From NCBI GenBank assembly GCA_039920745.1, contig JBDSDD010000094.1, forward strand, positions 1-64,000: a stretch of 64,000 bases of DNA. The letters are read 5' to 3'. The position numbers and the translations under genes were made by a program. Shown piece after piece: positions 1 through 8,296 of this stretch. The notes under the pieces were generated by a model. The model was not told the DNA's origin, did no database searches, and saw nothing but the letters and a program-made list of their open reading frames with translations. This DNA is from Scleromatobacter sp039920745 (GTDB lineage: Bacteria > Pseudomonadota > Gammaproteobacteria > Burkholderiales > Burkholderiaceae_C). Position 1 is the stretch's first letter; each line of letters begins with the position of its first letter.

Positions 1-674
1 AGCAGCGTGTAGAACATGACGCCGACGCCGGCCAGGGCCTTGCTCTCGAATGGGCAGTCCGGCTGGTTCGGATTGACGATGACGTTGGCGTCCGGCAGCA
101 CCACCTGGTCGTCGACCAGCGCGGGCAGGTGATGGTCGGTGACGAGCACGTCGATGCCGCGCGAGCGCGCATGCGCGACGCCCGCGAGGCTCGCGATGCC
201 GTTGTCCACCGTCACCAGCAAGTCGGGCTTGGGCAGGCGGGTGGCGTCGAACGGGCGCGTGTCGTCGGGGCCATCATCGCCGCAGGCCAGGTCGACGATC
301 GTCGGCGTCAGGCCGTAGCCGTGCAACTGGCGGTCGGGCACCACGTATGACAGCCGCGCGTTGTTGGCGCCCAGCATCTGCAAGCCGCGCAGCGCGACGG
401 CGCAGGCGGTGGCGCCGTCGCAGTCGTAGTCGGCCACGACGACGATGCGCTTGTTCTGCTCGATCGCGTCGGCCAACAGCCGCGCGGCCTCGGCGCTGCC
501 GCGCAGCGAGGACGGCGGCAGCAATTGGGTCATCGTGTCGTCGAGCTCGGCGGCGCTGCGCACGCCGCGCGCGGCGAACAAGCGCGCGAGCAGCGGGTGC
601 ACGCCGGCCTGCTCCAGCGCGAACGCGGTGCGCGGCGGGACTTCGCGGGTCTGGATTCGCGGCGCGTTGCTCAC
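1..674 (-). CDS. recJ: Single-stranded-DNA-specific exonuclease RecJ (partial)
   Basis: The first 224 codons of a minus-strand gene are present; the rest lies left of the window. RecJ is a cytoplasmic 5'-3' ssDNA exonuclease of recombination and mismatch repair. The DHH-family motifs are visible in order: DYDCDG at residues 82-87, TVDNG at 155-159 and TDHH at 179-182, all expected metal-binding motifs. The start is a GTG at 674 that overlaps the stop of the upstream gene in a GTGA arrangement, so the two are translationally coupled. The pairing of recJ with an RpfE-like gene is a known gammaproteobacterial and betaproteobacterial context. Identity is secure; only the C-terminal domains are unseen. 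Confidence 0.95.
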   Translation of the reverse strand, partial: MSNAPRIQTREVPPRTAFALEQAGVHPLLARLFAARGVRSAAELDDTMTQLLPPSSLRGSAEAARLLADAIEQNKRIVVVADYDCDGATACAVALRGLQMLGANNARLSYVVPDRQLHGYGLTPTIVDLACGDDGPDDTRPFDATRLPKPDLLVTVDNGIASLAGVAHARSRGIDVLVTDHHLPALVDDQVVLPDANVIVNPNQPDCPFESKALAGVGVMFYTL

Positions 675-1618
675 AGCGCCTCCAGCACGGCTTGCGCGGA
701 CGCGCCGCGCGGTCCCAGCAGGCTCTTCCACCACGGGCGCTCGGCCGGCTGCCACGTGCGGGCGCGGCGTTCGCCGGCCAGCGACAGCCGCGCCGGCCCG
801 GTCGTCTCCACCAGCTTGCGCAGCGGGCCGGCGTCCAGCGCGTGCCAGGCCTCGGCCCAGGCGCTCCAGTCGTCGGCCAGCAGCGGTGCGCGCAGGCGCT
901 CGTCGACGACCACGTCGGCGGGCAGCGCCGCCTCGGCCGGCTGCGTCGGACCGGTGCCGCTGAGCCAGAACGAGTTGACGCTCATCGCGCCGCGCGCCTC
1001 GCGGGCGTCGTTGAGCGGATGCACGTACAGCAGCATCTGCACTTCGCTCTGCAGGCGGCGCACCAGCATCACGCCAGGGTGGTCGTTGAGCCACAGGTCG
1101 ACGTTGCGGCCGATCACGCGGTCGATGGACGCCGTCGGCAGCTCGACCAGCGACGGGTGGCTGACGTACCAGCGCGTCGGGCCGGCCCAGTGCCAGGTCC
1201 ACCCCAACTCCTCGAACAGCGGCGCCAGCGTGGCGTGCAGCGTGCGGGCCTCCGGCTCGTCGAGCTCCAGCAGCGCCGGGTCGATGAGGTTGACCTGGTC
1301 ATGGCCCACGTGCCAGTGGGCCGGCGTCAGCAGGCCCCAGCCGCTGCCCGTCGCCGGCGCGAAGCCGTCGTGGCGCGCCGCTTCGGCGGCGAAAGGCAGC
1401 AGGCCGTCGTGCGCGGGCCACCCGCGCAGGCGCGCCAGCAGTCGCTCGTGCGGCAGCGACAGCGCGTACTCGTCGGCCTCTGCCACGCCGGCCGTGCTCG
1501 CATCCTCGACGACCGCCCAGCGGGCCAGCAAGCGTTCGAGGTTCGGCAGGCTGAGCGTGCCGAGGGCTTGCACGGCGGCATCGGACAGCGCCGATGCGGA
1601 GGGGATCACGAGATGCAT
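671..1618 (-). CDS. RpfE-like / 'phosphoglycerate mutase'-annotated protein upstream of recJ
   Basis: This 315-aa cytoplasmic protein is rich in Trp, His and Pro in its central part (a GWGLLTPAHWHVGHDQV segment is the most distinctive). It resembles the family often annotated as cofactor-independent phosphoglycerate mutase or regulatory protein RpfE, which sits beside recJ in Xanthomonas and Burkholderiales. I see no phosphomutase active-site motif, so the enzymatic label is doubtful. Its stop overlaps the recJ GTG start by four bases. The ATG at 1618 has no Shine-Dalgarno sequence; a GATAAT hexamer ends exactly 6 nt before it, suggesting leaderless transcription. Family assignment rests on resemblance and context; function is unknown. 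Confidence 0.75.
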   Translation of the reverse strand: MHLVIPSASALSDAAVQALGTLSLPNLERLLARWAVVEDASTAGVAEADEYALSLPHERLLARLRGWPAHDGLLPFAAEAARHDGFAPATGSGWGLLTPAHWHVGHDQVNLIDPALLELDEPEARTLHATLAPLFEELGWTWHWAGPTRWYVSHPSLVELPTASIDRVIGRNVDLWLNDHPGVMLVRRLQSEVQMLLYVHPLNDAREARGAMSVNSFWLSGTGPTQPAEAALPADVVVDERLRAPLLADDWSAWAEAWHALDAGPLRKLVETTGPARLSLAGERRARTWQPAERPWWKSLLGPRGASAQAVLEAL

Positions 1619-1624
1619 CCGGCG

Positions 1625-1630
1625 ATTATC
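1625..1630 (-). promoter_or_regulatory. -10 hexamer GATAAT, leaderless promoter candidate for the RpfE-like/recJ unit
   Basis: GATAAT on the minus strand is separated from the ATG at 1618 by 6 nt, which would place the transcription start at or next to the A of the start codon. No good -35 is seen at 16-18 nt. The same GATAAT-N6-ATG layout occurs at ribF. Confidence 0.5.
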
Positions 1631-1654
1631 CCGCGCACCGGGCTGCGAGCCGCT

Positions 1655-2113
1655 TCAACGCTTGTACAGCACCTGCGTCCTGGACGCCTTGTCGTGGAAG
1701 CCGCGCTCGCCGAAGAACGTGAAGGCCTCGAACGGCACGATGCGCGCGAGCGTGCGCTTGGCGATCGCGCCGAAGGTGGGCGTGCCGCCGTTCATGTCGG
1801 TGACGATCGTGCCCAGCACCATCTTGCCCGGCGTGCGGCTCCACAGGCCTTCGAAGAACAGGTAGTAGGCCGAGACGATCACCACGCCGAAGACGTAGGA
1901 CCAGCCGCCCTGCATGTACTTCAATGCACTGCTGCCGAAGACGATGCCCAGCACGATGCCGATCGTGAGCGACAGCGCGTAGAAGCCGATGTAGTCGATC
2001 AGCAAGGTGGCGAAGCGCCGTCCCTTGCCGGCGACCGGGCGTCCCTCGACGGCTTCCGATGCGAGTTCGACCTCCGCCAGCGGCGGGCGATACGGATTTG
2101 AATCCTGGCTCAT
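1655..2113 (-). CDS. RDD family integral membrane protein
   Basis: A 152-aa protein with an N-terminal soluble stretch of about 35 residues followed by the RDD domain: two hydrophobic segments (about residues 35-65 and 70-92) and a C-terminal amphipathic part with the characteristic R..TPGK...G..V.D pattern. RDD proteins are poorly understood inner-membrane proteins, some linked to ion exchange. I chose the ATG at 2113 because a GGGAG lies 5 nt upstream; a GTG two codons earlier (2119) is possible. It is followed by the RpfE-like gene on the same strand with a 36-bp gap that contains that gene's own -10. The family call is sound; the substrate is unknown. Confidence 0.85.
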   Translation of the reverse strand: MSQDSNPYRPPLAEVELASEAVEGRPVAGKGRRFATLLIDYIGFYALSLTIGIVLGIVFGSSALKYMQGGWSYVFGVVIVSAYYLFFEGLWSRTPGKMVLGTIVTDMNGGTPTFGAIAKRTLARIVPFEAFTFFGERGFHDKASRTQVLYKR

Positions 2114-2224
2114 GGGCACTCCCTGCCTGTAGTCGGTTGATGATCGGCGGTGGTTCGCCGCCGGAACCGATTCTGGCGCAGCCCGCCGGGGCGGACGTGC
2201 AGGGTATGCGCGCGCGGCGCGGGC

Positions 2225-3157
2225 TCAGTCGCGGGCGCGGGCGTCCCGGTGTTCGACCATCGCGTCGATCGCCCGCTCGAAGGTGTCGAACAGGCCGCTG
2301 CTGCGATTGCGCATGGCCATGCCCAGCGCGGCCGACAGCTCCGCGCCCTGCACGCCCTGCTCGAGCCGGCGCAGCAACGCCATCGCCTCGGCGGTGGTGC
2401 ATTCGACGCCCAGCACGACGAAGCGGTCGTCGTCGAGGCGGGCCAGGGTGTCGGGCTTGCGCACCGTCTGGCGCAGCGCCTGGGCGGCGCGCACCAGCAC
2501 GGCGTCGTAGGCGTCGCGAGCGGCCCAGGACACGCCTGGCGTCTTCATGCCATCGAGCTCGATGGCCACCACGCAGGCGGTGGCGCCGTAGCGGCGGCAG
2601 CGCTCTTCTTCGGCGGCCAGCGCCGTTTCCCAGCCGCGGCGGTTGGCGAGTCCGGTCAGGCTGTCGGTCAGCGCCTCGGAGCGCGCCGTCTCGGCCTCGC
2701 GGGCCAGCGCCGTGGTGCTGAGTTCGGCGCTGAGCAGGCCGCTGAGCATGTCGGCGAGCACCTCCACCATCGGCTGCTCGTCGACGATGGTGGCGGGCAT
2801 CGGTTGCGGGTTGAGGCCGCACAGCGTGCCGAACAACTGGCCGTCGGCGTCCACCAGCGGCACGCCGACATAAGCGCCGATGGGCAACTGCTCGGTGATC
2901 GGGAGCGAGGCGTAGGCGGGGATGTCGGCGGTGCTGGGCGCCACGCGGGGCCCGTCGCCACGCACCATGCGCGAGCACAACGTGTCGGCCCAGCGGAAGA
3001 CGTCGCCTTGCTTGACGCCGTAGCCGTGGTCCTCGGCCGTCAACACGACCCAATCGTCGTTGTCCGCGCGGCTGACCATCCACAGGTCCATGCCGATGCG
3101 CTGGTGCAGGAAGGAGAGCACCTCCCTGGAGGCGCCGGCGAAGTCGGGTGCTTTCAT
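2225..3157 (-). CDS. GAF domain protein with degenerate GGDEF domain
   Basis: A 310-aa soluble protein. Residues about 5-150 look like a GAF sensory domain; residues 160-295 follow the GGDEF (diguanylate cyclase) fold, with the SLTGLANRR start of that domain intact. The signature loop reads DDDRF at 242-246 instead of GGDEF, and the first metal-binding Asp is replaced by Glu (IELDGMK near 199-205). Loss of both glycines of the GG(D/E)EF loop normally abolishes cyclase activity, so this is probably a c-di-GMP or GTP sensor or a scaffold rather than an enzyme. It is divergent from lolC, with 163 bp between the two start codons. GAGAG lies about 10 nt before the ATG. Confidence 0.85.
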   Translation of the reverse strand: MKAPDFAGASREVLSFLHQRIGMDLWMVSRADNDDWVVLTAEDHGYGVKQGDVFRWADTLCSRMVRGDGPRVAPSTADIPAYASLPITEQLPIGAYVGVPLVDADGQLFGTLCGLNPQPMPATIVDEQPMVEVLADMLSGLLSAELSTTALAREAETARSEALTDSLTGLANRRGWETALAAEEERCRRYGATACVVAIELDGMKTPGVSWAARDAYDAVLVRAAQALRQTVRKPDTLARLDDDRFVVLGVECTTAEAMALLRRLEQGVQGAELSAALGMAMRNRSSGLFDTFERAIDAMVEHRDARARD

Positions 3158-3273
3158 TGATCCATTCTCTCAGGCGCTCAATCTGCGCCGCGTGTCCGAT
3201 TGCCATCTTAGGGCCTGTTCGGCGCGCGAAGTTGTCGGCTTGTTGTCCGACGCGACACATCGCACGCCCCGCC

Positions 3274-3279
3274 TAGAAT
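3274..3279 (+). promoter_or_regulatory. -10 hexamer TAGAAT upstream of lolC
   Basis: TAGAAT lies 42 nt upstream of the chosen lolC GTG, in the divergent interval shared with the GGDEF-like gene. The -35 is not clear. It implies a leader of about 35 nt for the lolC-lolD-tatD unit. Confidence 0.4.
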
Positions 3280-3320
3280 GAACGATTGCCGGCGTGCCTC
3301 CACGCGGGCGGGGAAAATCG

Positions 3321-4577
3321 GTGCCTTTTGAGTGGTTGATTGGCTGGCGCTACACGCGTGCCGGCCGCGCAGGGCGGCGCAACGCGTTCATTTCTTTCAT
3401 CTCGCTGGTGTCGATGCTGGGCATCGGGCTGGGCGTCGCGGCGCTGATCATCGTGTTGTCGGTGATGAACGGCTTCCAGAAGGAAGTGACCGACCGCATG
3501 CTCAAGGCGATCGCCCATGTGCAACTGACCGACGCGAACGGCAACGCGATCGCCGACTGGCAGGCGCTCGCGAAGCAGTCGCAGGCGCTGGAGCCGGCCA
3601 TCCGCGCCGCCGCGCCCTACACCGAGACGCAATCGCTGCTGGCGCACGGCGACGGCATGCGCGGCGCGGTGGTGCGTGGCATCGATCCGGCCGTGGAGGC
3701 CAACATCAACCAACTGGCCTCCGACCTGCGCGAGAACGGCGTGCTGCAGAAGCTCGAGCCAGGCAGCTGGAACATCGTGCTGGGCGCCGAACTCGCCCGG
3801 TCGCTGGGCGTCAGCGTCGGCGACCAGGTGACGGTGATCGCCCCGGGCGCGCAGGTGACACCCGCGGGCGCACTGCCGCGCCTGAAGTCGTTCAATGTCG
3901 TCGGCGTGTTCTCGGTGGGCCACTACGAATACGACAGCGCGCTGGCGCTGGCCTCGATCGAGGACACCGCCAAGCTCTATCGCACCGGCGGCCCGACGGG
4001 CGTGCAACTGCGCCTGGCCGACGTCCACGACGCCCGCGCCGTCGCCAACCGCCTGGCCGTCGGCCTGGGCGACCACGTCCGCGTGGAGGACTGGACACGC
4101 ACCAACGCGGCCTGGTACGACGCCGTGCAGATCGAGAAGACGATGATGTTCATCATCCTCACGCTGATCGTCGCGGTTGCCGCGTTCAACCTGGTGTCGA
4201 CGCTGGTGATGACGGTCACCGACAAGCAGGCCGACATCGCGATCTTGCGCACCCTCGGTGCGAGCCCGCGCTCCATCATGCTGATCTTCATGGTGCAGGG
4301 CGCAGCGTCCGGCATCGCGGGCACGCTCGGCGGTGTGCTGGGTGGCCTGCTGATCGCGTTCAACATTCCGCACATCGTGTCGTTCATCAGCGCGTTGCTG
4401 CAGAAGAACTTCATCACCGGCGCCATCTACATCCTCGACCACATGCCCAGCGACCCGCAGGCGTCCGACATCGTGCCGATCGCGTTCTTCGCGCTGCTGT
4501 TCGCGTTCATCGCCACGGTCTATCCGAGCTGGCGCGCCAGCCGCGTGCGTCCCGCGGAGGCCCTGCGCTATGAATGA
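3321..4577 (+). CDS. lolC: Lipoprotein-releasing ABC transporter permease LolC/LolE
   Basis: A 418-aa inner-membrane permease of the Lol complex, which extracts outer-membrane lipoproteins and hands them to LolA. The N-terminus (PFEWLIGWRYTRAGR) and the first membrane segment (about 25-50) are typical of LolC/E. A periplasmic MacB-like core follows, and three C-terminal helices (from about residue 270) carry the FtsX-type permease domain. I chose the GTG at 3321, which gives the usual family N-terminus; a GTG at 3294 would add 9 unusual residues. The stop overlaps the lolD start by 8 nt. There is only one permease gene, so, as in other betaproteobacteria, a homodimeric LolF-like arrangement is plausible. 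Confidence 0.93.
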   Translation: MPFEWLIGWRYTRAGRAGRRNAFISFISLVSMLGIGLGVAALIIVLSVMNGFQKEVTDRMLKAIAHVQLTDANGNAIADWQALAKQSQALEPAIRAAAPYTETQSLLAHGDGMRGAVVRGIDPAVEANINQLASDLRENGVLQKLEPGSWNIVLGAELARSLGVSVGDQVTVIAPGAQVTPAGALPRLKSFNVVGVFSVGHYEYDSALALASIEDTAKLYRTGGPTGVQLRLADVHDARAVANRLAVGLGDHVRVEDWTRTNAAWYDAVQIEKTMMFIILTLIVAVAAFNLVSTLVMTVTDKQADIAILRTLGASPRSIMLIFMVQGAASGIAGTLGGVLGGLLIAFNIPHIVSFISALLQKNFITGAIYILDHMPSDPQASDIVPIAFFALLFAFIATVYPSWRASRVRPAEALRYE

Positions 4578-5286
4578 TCCGCTTCACACTGGGCGCGTCG
4601 TCCTGCAGGCCAGCGGCCTCGGCCGCCGCTTCTCCGAGGGTGGCCTCGACGTGCAGGTGCTGCACGACGTCGACCTGCAGGTGCAGGCCGGCGAGACGCT
4701 GGCCGTCGTCGGCGCGTCCGGCTCCGGCAAGAGCACGCTGCTGCACTTGCTGGGTGGCCTCGATGCCCCCACCACCGGCCGCGTGACCCTGATGGGCCAG
4801 GACCTCAATGCGCTGGGCCCCGCGCAGCAAGGCCTGTTCCGCAACGAGCACCTCGGCTTCGTCTATCAGTTCCACCACCTGCTGCCCGAGTTCTCGGCGC
4901 TGGACAACGTGGCGATGCCGCTGCTGATCCGTCGCATGAAGACGCCCGAGGCGCACCGCCAGGCGCTGGCGATGCTCGAGGCCGTCGGCCTCGCGGCGCG
5001 CGCACAGCATCGGCCGGGCGAGCTGTCCGGCGGCGAGCGCCAGCGCGTGGCCATCGCGCGCGCGCTTGTCACGCGCCCCGCGTGCGTGCTCGCGGACGAG
5101 CCCACCGGCAACCTCGATCGCGACACTGCCAACGGCGTGTTCGAACACATGCTGGCGCTGGCCCGCGAGCGCGGCACCGCGTTCGTGCTGGTCACGCACG
5201 ACACCCGCATCGCCGCGCGCTGCCAGCGCCAGCTGCGGCTGGAGCGCGGCGTGCTGGTGCCGCCGCTGGTGGCCGAAGACGCCTGA
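4570..5286 (+). CDS. lolD: Lipoprotein-releasing system ATP-binding protein LolD
   Basis: A 238-aa ABC ATPase that powers the Lol permease encoded just upstream. Walker A (GASGSGKST, about 53-61), the signature LSGGERQR (about 155-162), Walker B ending in LADEPTG and the H-loop (VTHD) are all present, so the ATPase should be active. FVYQFHHLLPEFSALDN is the typical LolD Q-loop region. The start overlaps the lolC stop (ATGAATGA), indicating translational coupling. The next gene, tatD-like, begins 22 nt after the stop on the same strand. Confidence 0.95.
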   Translation: MNDPLHTGRVVLQASGLGRRFSEGGLDVQVLHDVDLQVQAGETLAVVGASGSGKSTLLHLLGGLDAPTTGRVTLMGQDLNALGPAQQGLFRNEHLGFVYQFHHLLPEFSALDNVAMPLLIRRMKTPEAHRQALAMLEAVGLAARAQHRPGELSGGERQRVAIARALVTRPACVLADEPTGNLDRDTANGVFEHMLALARERGTAFVLVTHDTRIAARCQRQLRLERGVLVPPLVAEDA

Positions 5287-5308
5287 GAGGTCACGGGCGG
5301 GTGACGTC

Positions 5309-6172
5309 ATGACGACCGAGTCCCTCCAACTGCAGTGGATCGATAGCCACTGCCACCTCGACGCCCGCGAGTTCGATGCGGATCGCGGCGACGTCGTCGC
5401 CCGCGCCAACGCGGCCGGCGTCACGATGCAGGTGATCCCGGCCGTGGGCGTCTTCAACTTCGACACCGTGCGCGCGCTGGCTCACGAACACGGTCTCGCG
5501 TATGCGCTGGGCATCCACCCGCTGTGCGTGGGCCAGGCGGGCGACGACGATCTCGACAAGCTCGAGCAGGCCCTGAAAGACCACAAGGACGACCCGCGCC
5601 TCGTTGCCGTCGGCGAGATCGGTGTCGACCTTTTCGTGCCCGAGCTGATCGCCATGCGTGCGCGCCAGGAGCACTTCTACCGCGAGCAGCTGAAGATCGC
5701 GCGGCGCGCCGGCTTGCCGGTGCTGGTGCACGTGCGGCGTTCGGCCGACGCGGTGCTGGCCGGCCTGCGCCGCATCGACGTGCCCGGCGGCATCGCGCAC
5801 GCGTTCAACGGCAGCGACCAGCAAGCCGCGCACTTCGTCGAACGCGGTTTCCGCCTCGGCTTCGGCGGTGCGCTGACGTTCGAGACGGCCCTGCAGATCC
5901 GCCGCATCGCCGCTGCAGTGCCCGCCTCGGCGCCGGTGCTCGAGACCGATGCGCCGGACATCCCGCCGCACTGGATCTACCGCACCGCGTCCGAGCGCGA
6001 GGCGGTGTTGCCCGCGCTGCCGCAAGGCCGCAACGAGCCGGCGGAGATGGCGCGCATCGCGCAGACGCTGGCGCAGTTGCGTGGCGTGTCGTTGGCCGAG
6101 CTGGCGGCGCAGACGCGGGCGAACGCGTTGGCGGTGATGCCCCGGCTGGCGGCGTTGCTGCCTCGATCCTGA
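5309..6172 (+). CDS. TatD family metal-dependent deoxyribonuclease
   Basis: A 287-aa TIM-barrel amidohydrolase-fold nuclease of the TatD/YcfH family. Metal ligands are visible in order: SHCHLD at the N-terminus, the Glu in GEIGVD, His in LVHVRRS, His in IAHAFNGS and Asp in LETDAPD. The length is slightly above the usual 260. TatD enzymes act on DNA in repair and in removing damaged chromosomal ends. The ATG at 5309 is preceded by a weak GGGCGGGTG region. It lies 22 nt after lolD and is probably the last gene of the lolC-lolD-tatD unit; it is convergent with the Ser/Thr kinase gene, which ends 41 nt away. Confidence 0.9.
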   Translation: MTTESLQLQWIDSHCHLDAREFDADRGDVVARANAAGVTMQVIPAVGVFNFDTVRALAHEHGLAYALGIHPLCVGQAGDDDLDKLEQALKDHKDDPRLVAVGEIGVDLFVPELIAMRARQEHFYREQLKIARRAGLPVLVHVRRSADAVLAGLRRIDVPGGIAHAFNGSDQQAAHFVERGFRLGFGGALTFETALQIRRIAAAVPASAPVLETDAPDIPPHWIYRTASEREAVLPALPQGRNEPAEMARIAQTLAQLRGVSLAELAAQTRANALAVMPRLAALLPRS

Positions 6173-6213
6173 GCCGATCGAGCGCGGCGTGAGGCGCCCG
6201 CCGGCCGCCGGCC

Positions 6214-8040
6214 TTATTCCGATGCGCCCTGCTGCCGCTGTTCCTGCCGCCGCAGATGTTGGCAGATCGGATAGGCCTGGTAGCGCTCGTTCTCGCACAT
6301 CTGCTTGACGCAGGAGCCGGCCTTCTTCTTGTCCAGGTCGGCGCATGCCTCGCGCGGGCTCTGGGCACGCTGGGTGGCCGGCGCGGTCGGCGAATCCGGT
6401 GCGGGTCCCGGCGCTGCCGGTGCAGCCGCCTCGACGTTAGGCTTGGTGGCGGCCTGTCCCGGCGCGACGACGTGCGATTCGTCCGCGGGCGGCAGCACCG
6501 GTGGCGGCAGGGTGAGCGCCGCGATGCGCGCCGCCAGGGCCTTGCTGCGTGCGTCCGTCAACGACTTCGTGTGCGCCGGTTTGGCGGGTGGCGGGGCCTC
6601 GACCACGATCAGCGGCACGACGGACGCCGCTTCGGAGACCGGCGCCGCGGCGGCGCTGGCTGCGGCCAGCGTGTCCGAGGCTGCCGCCGACGCGTGTTCG
6701 GCGACGGGCACCGACGCCGCGGTCGCCACTGCTGCGGCCGAGGCCGCGTTGGCGAGCGCCTCGGCGGACGTCGCGCTCGGCGCGGCCGGCAGCAGCGCTG
6801 TCGTCAACCCGAGCGCCGGCATCCACTGCAACCGCGTCGTCCACGCACCGGCCGCAGCGGTGGCCAGCACCAGGATCGTCAGCAGTGCCTTGAGCGGCGA
6901 TTGCGACTTCGGCGGCAGCATGACGCTGCGTTCGTGGGTGTCGGGATCGTGGTCGTGGTCGTGCCGGGACTGCGGCGCCGACGCGGCAGGTGCGGATCGC
7001 GGCGTGCGCGGCGCCGGCGCTGAATTGCGCCCGACCTGGACCGTCTTCTCATAGCCCCCGGACGCCGAAGCGGCCTTCACGGTCGCAGCGAACGGCTCCG
7101 CCCCGGCGGCCAGGGGAACCGGGAAGCGGCCGGCCAGAGCGTCGCGCATCTGCGCGACCGACTGCGGGCGATCCTGCGGCCGCACCGCCATGGCCCAGTC
7201 GAGGATCTGCAGCAGGCGTGGCGAGCATCCCGGTGGCGCCAGGCGCACGAGCGGCACGAGTTCGTCCCCCATCACGCGTGCCGTCGCCGGCAGCGGCGCG
7301 CGGCCGCTCAGCAGGAAGTAGCAGGTGCCGGCCAGTGCGTACAGGTCCGTCCAGGGCCCCTGGCGCATCGACTGCGTCTCGGCGTACTGCTCGATGGGCG
7401 CGAACTGCGGCTTGAGGATGGCGGTGACGTTCTGCGTGCGGTCGGACAGGACGTGCCGGGCCGCGCCGAAATCGAGCAGCACGGGGCGGCCGTCGTCGCA
7501 CCAGAGGATGTTGTCCGGCGCGATGTCGCGGTGGTAGACCTCGGCGCCGTGCATCGCCTCCAGCGCGCCCAGCAGCGGATCGAGCAGTGCGCGCGTCCAG
7601 GCGTCGTCGAACGTGCCCGGCGTCGATTCCTTGCGCAACTGGCGCAGCGTGCGGCCCTTGTAGATCGGCATCGCCATGTAGGCGGTGCCGTTGGCTTCCC
7701 AGAAGCGCAACACCTTGACGAGGGCCGGCTGGTCGAAGCGTGCCAGCAGGCGGGCCTCGTTGACGAACGACTGCAGGCCCAGTGCGAAGTCTTCCTCGTT
7801 GGCGCGCGCGCGCAGCGTCACGCGCTCGCCCGAACTGCGTCCGGCCAGCGATACCGGCATGTATTCCTTCAGCGCGACGTCGCGCTGCAGCGCGTCGTCC
7901 CACGCCCGGTAGACGATGCCGAAGCCGCCAGCGCCCAGCACTTCGCGGATCTCGAACTCCGCCAGGCGGACGCCGGCCGGCAGCGCGTCGCCGCCTTCCT
8001 CGAGCGCGGACGGGGGACGGGTGTTCGAGGGTTCGGACAT
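6214..8040 (-). CDS. Eukaryotic-type serine/threonine protein kinase, membrane-anchored
   Basis: A 608-aa protein. The kinase domain spans about 27-305 with the glycine loop GAGGFG, catalytic Lys58, HRD at 170-172, Asn177 and DFG at 190-192, so it should be active. A linker with an alternating His/Asp run (about 359-371) leads to one transmembrane helix at about 383-400. The C-terminal Ala/Pro-rich stretch ends in a small Cys-containing module (four Cys in the last 45 residues). The topology is kinase in the cytoplasm and tail in the periplasm. The start at 8040 is the first ATG before the kinase domain; no strong Shine-Dalgarno. It is divergent from the HD-GYP gene. The substrate is unknown. 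Confidence 0.9.
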   Translation of the reverse strand: MSEPSNTRPPSALEEGGDALPAGVRLAEFEIREVLGAGGFGIVYRAWDDALQRDVALKEYMPVSLAGRSSGERVTLRARANEEDFALGLQSFVNEARLLARFDQPALVKVLRFWEANGTAYMAMPIYKGRTLRQLRKESTPGTFDDAWTRALLDPLLGALEAMHGAEVYHRDIAPDNILWCDDGRPVLLDFGAARHVLSDRTQNVTAILKPQFAPIEQYAETQSMRQGPWTDLYALAGTCYFLLSGRAPLPATARVMGDELVPLVRLAPPGCSPRLLQILDWAMAVRPQDRPQSVAQMRDALAGRFPVPLAAGAEPFAATVKAASASGGYEKTVQVGRNSAPAPRTPRSAPAASAPQSRHDHDHDPDTHERSVMLPPKSQSPLKALLTILVLATAAAGAWTTRLQWMPALGLTTALLPAAPSATSAEALANAASAAAVATAASVPVAEHASAAASDTLAAASAAAAPVSEAASVVPLIVVEAPPPAKPAHTKSLTDARSKALAARIAALTLPPPVLPPADESHVVAPGQAATKPNVEAAAPAAPGPAPDSPTAPATQRAQSPREACADLDKKKAGSCVKQMCENERYQAYPICQHLRRQEQRQQGASE

Positions 8041-8183
8041 GGTGCCGTAGTGTGCCGCAGCCGGCGGCCCGTTCCTTGCGCAGAACGCTGCTCGACGGCG
8101 GAAGCTGAGGCATTTTGTGGCGCGATCGGGCGCGGCGATGGCTGCGAACGACAGTCGTCGGCGCCCGCTGCGATCCGACCCAA

Positions 8184-8197
8184 GCTCGAACTCGAGC
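8184..8197. promoter_or_regulatory. Palindrome GCTCGA-N2-TCGAGC between the kinase and HD-GYP genes
   Basis: Perfect 6-bp arms with a 2-bp centre lie in the 256-bp divergent interval, 100 nt upstream of the HD-GYP start and 144 nt from the kinase start. It is a possible operator for either gene; the AT-rich stretch just right of it is the best candidate promoter area for the plus-strand gene. In GC-rich DNA a palindrome this size can occur by chance. Confidence 0.3.
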
Positions 8198-8296
8198 GGT
8201 AAGGCGTGTAAATCCAAGGGTATTCACTGAATCACCTTCCTTGATCTCCCCCGGCGCCGGCCGAAGAACAAGGGACGAAACTCCCTGGTCCGCCCC

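Noticed and set aside
347..2101. A 584-codon plus-strand frame over recJ, the RpfE-like gene and the RDD gene
   Set aside because: It is a shadow of three minus-strand genes with recognised proteins; its own product has Arg/Ala-rich shadow composition.
3294..3320. GTG at 3294 as the lolC start
   Set aside because: It adds 9 residues not seen in LolC/E proteins; the GTG at 3321 gives the typical PFEWLIGWRYTR start.
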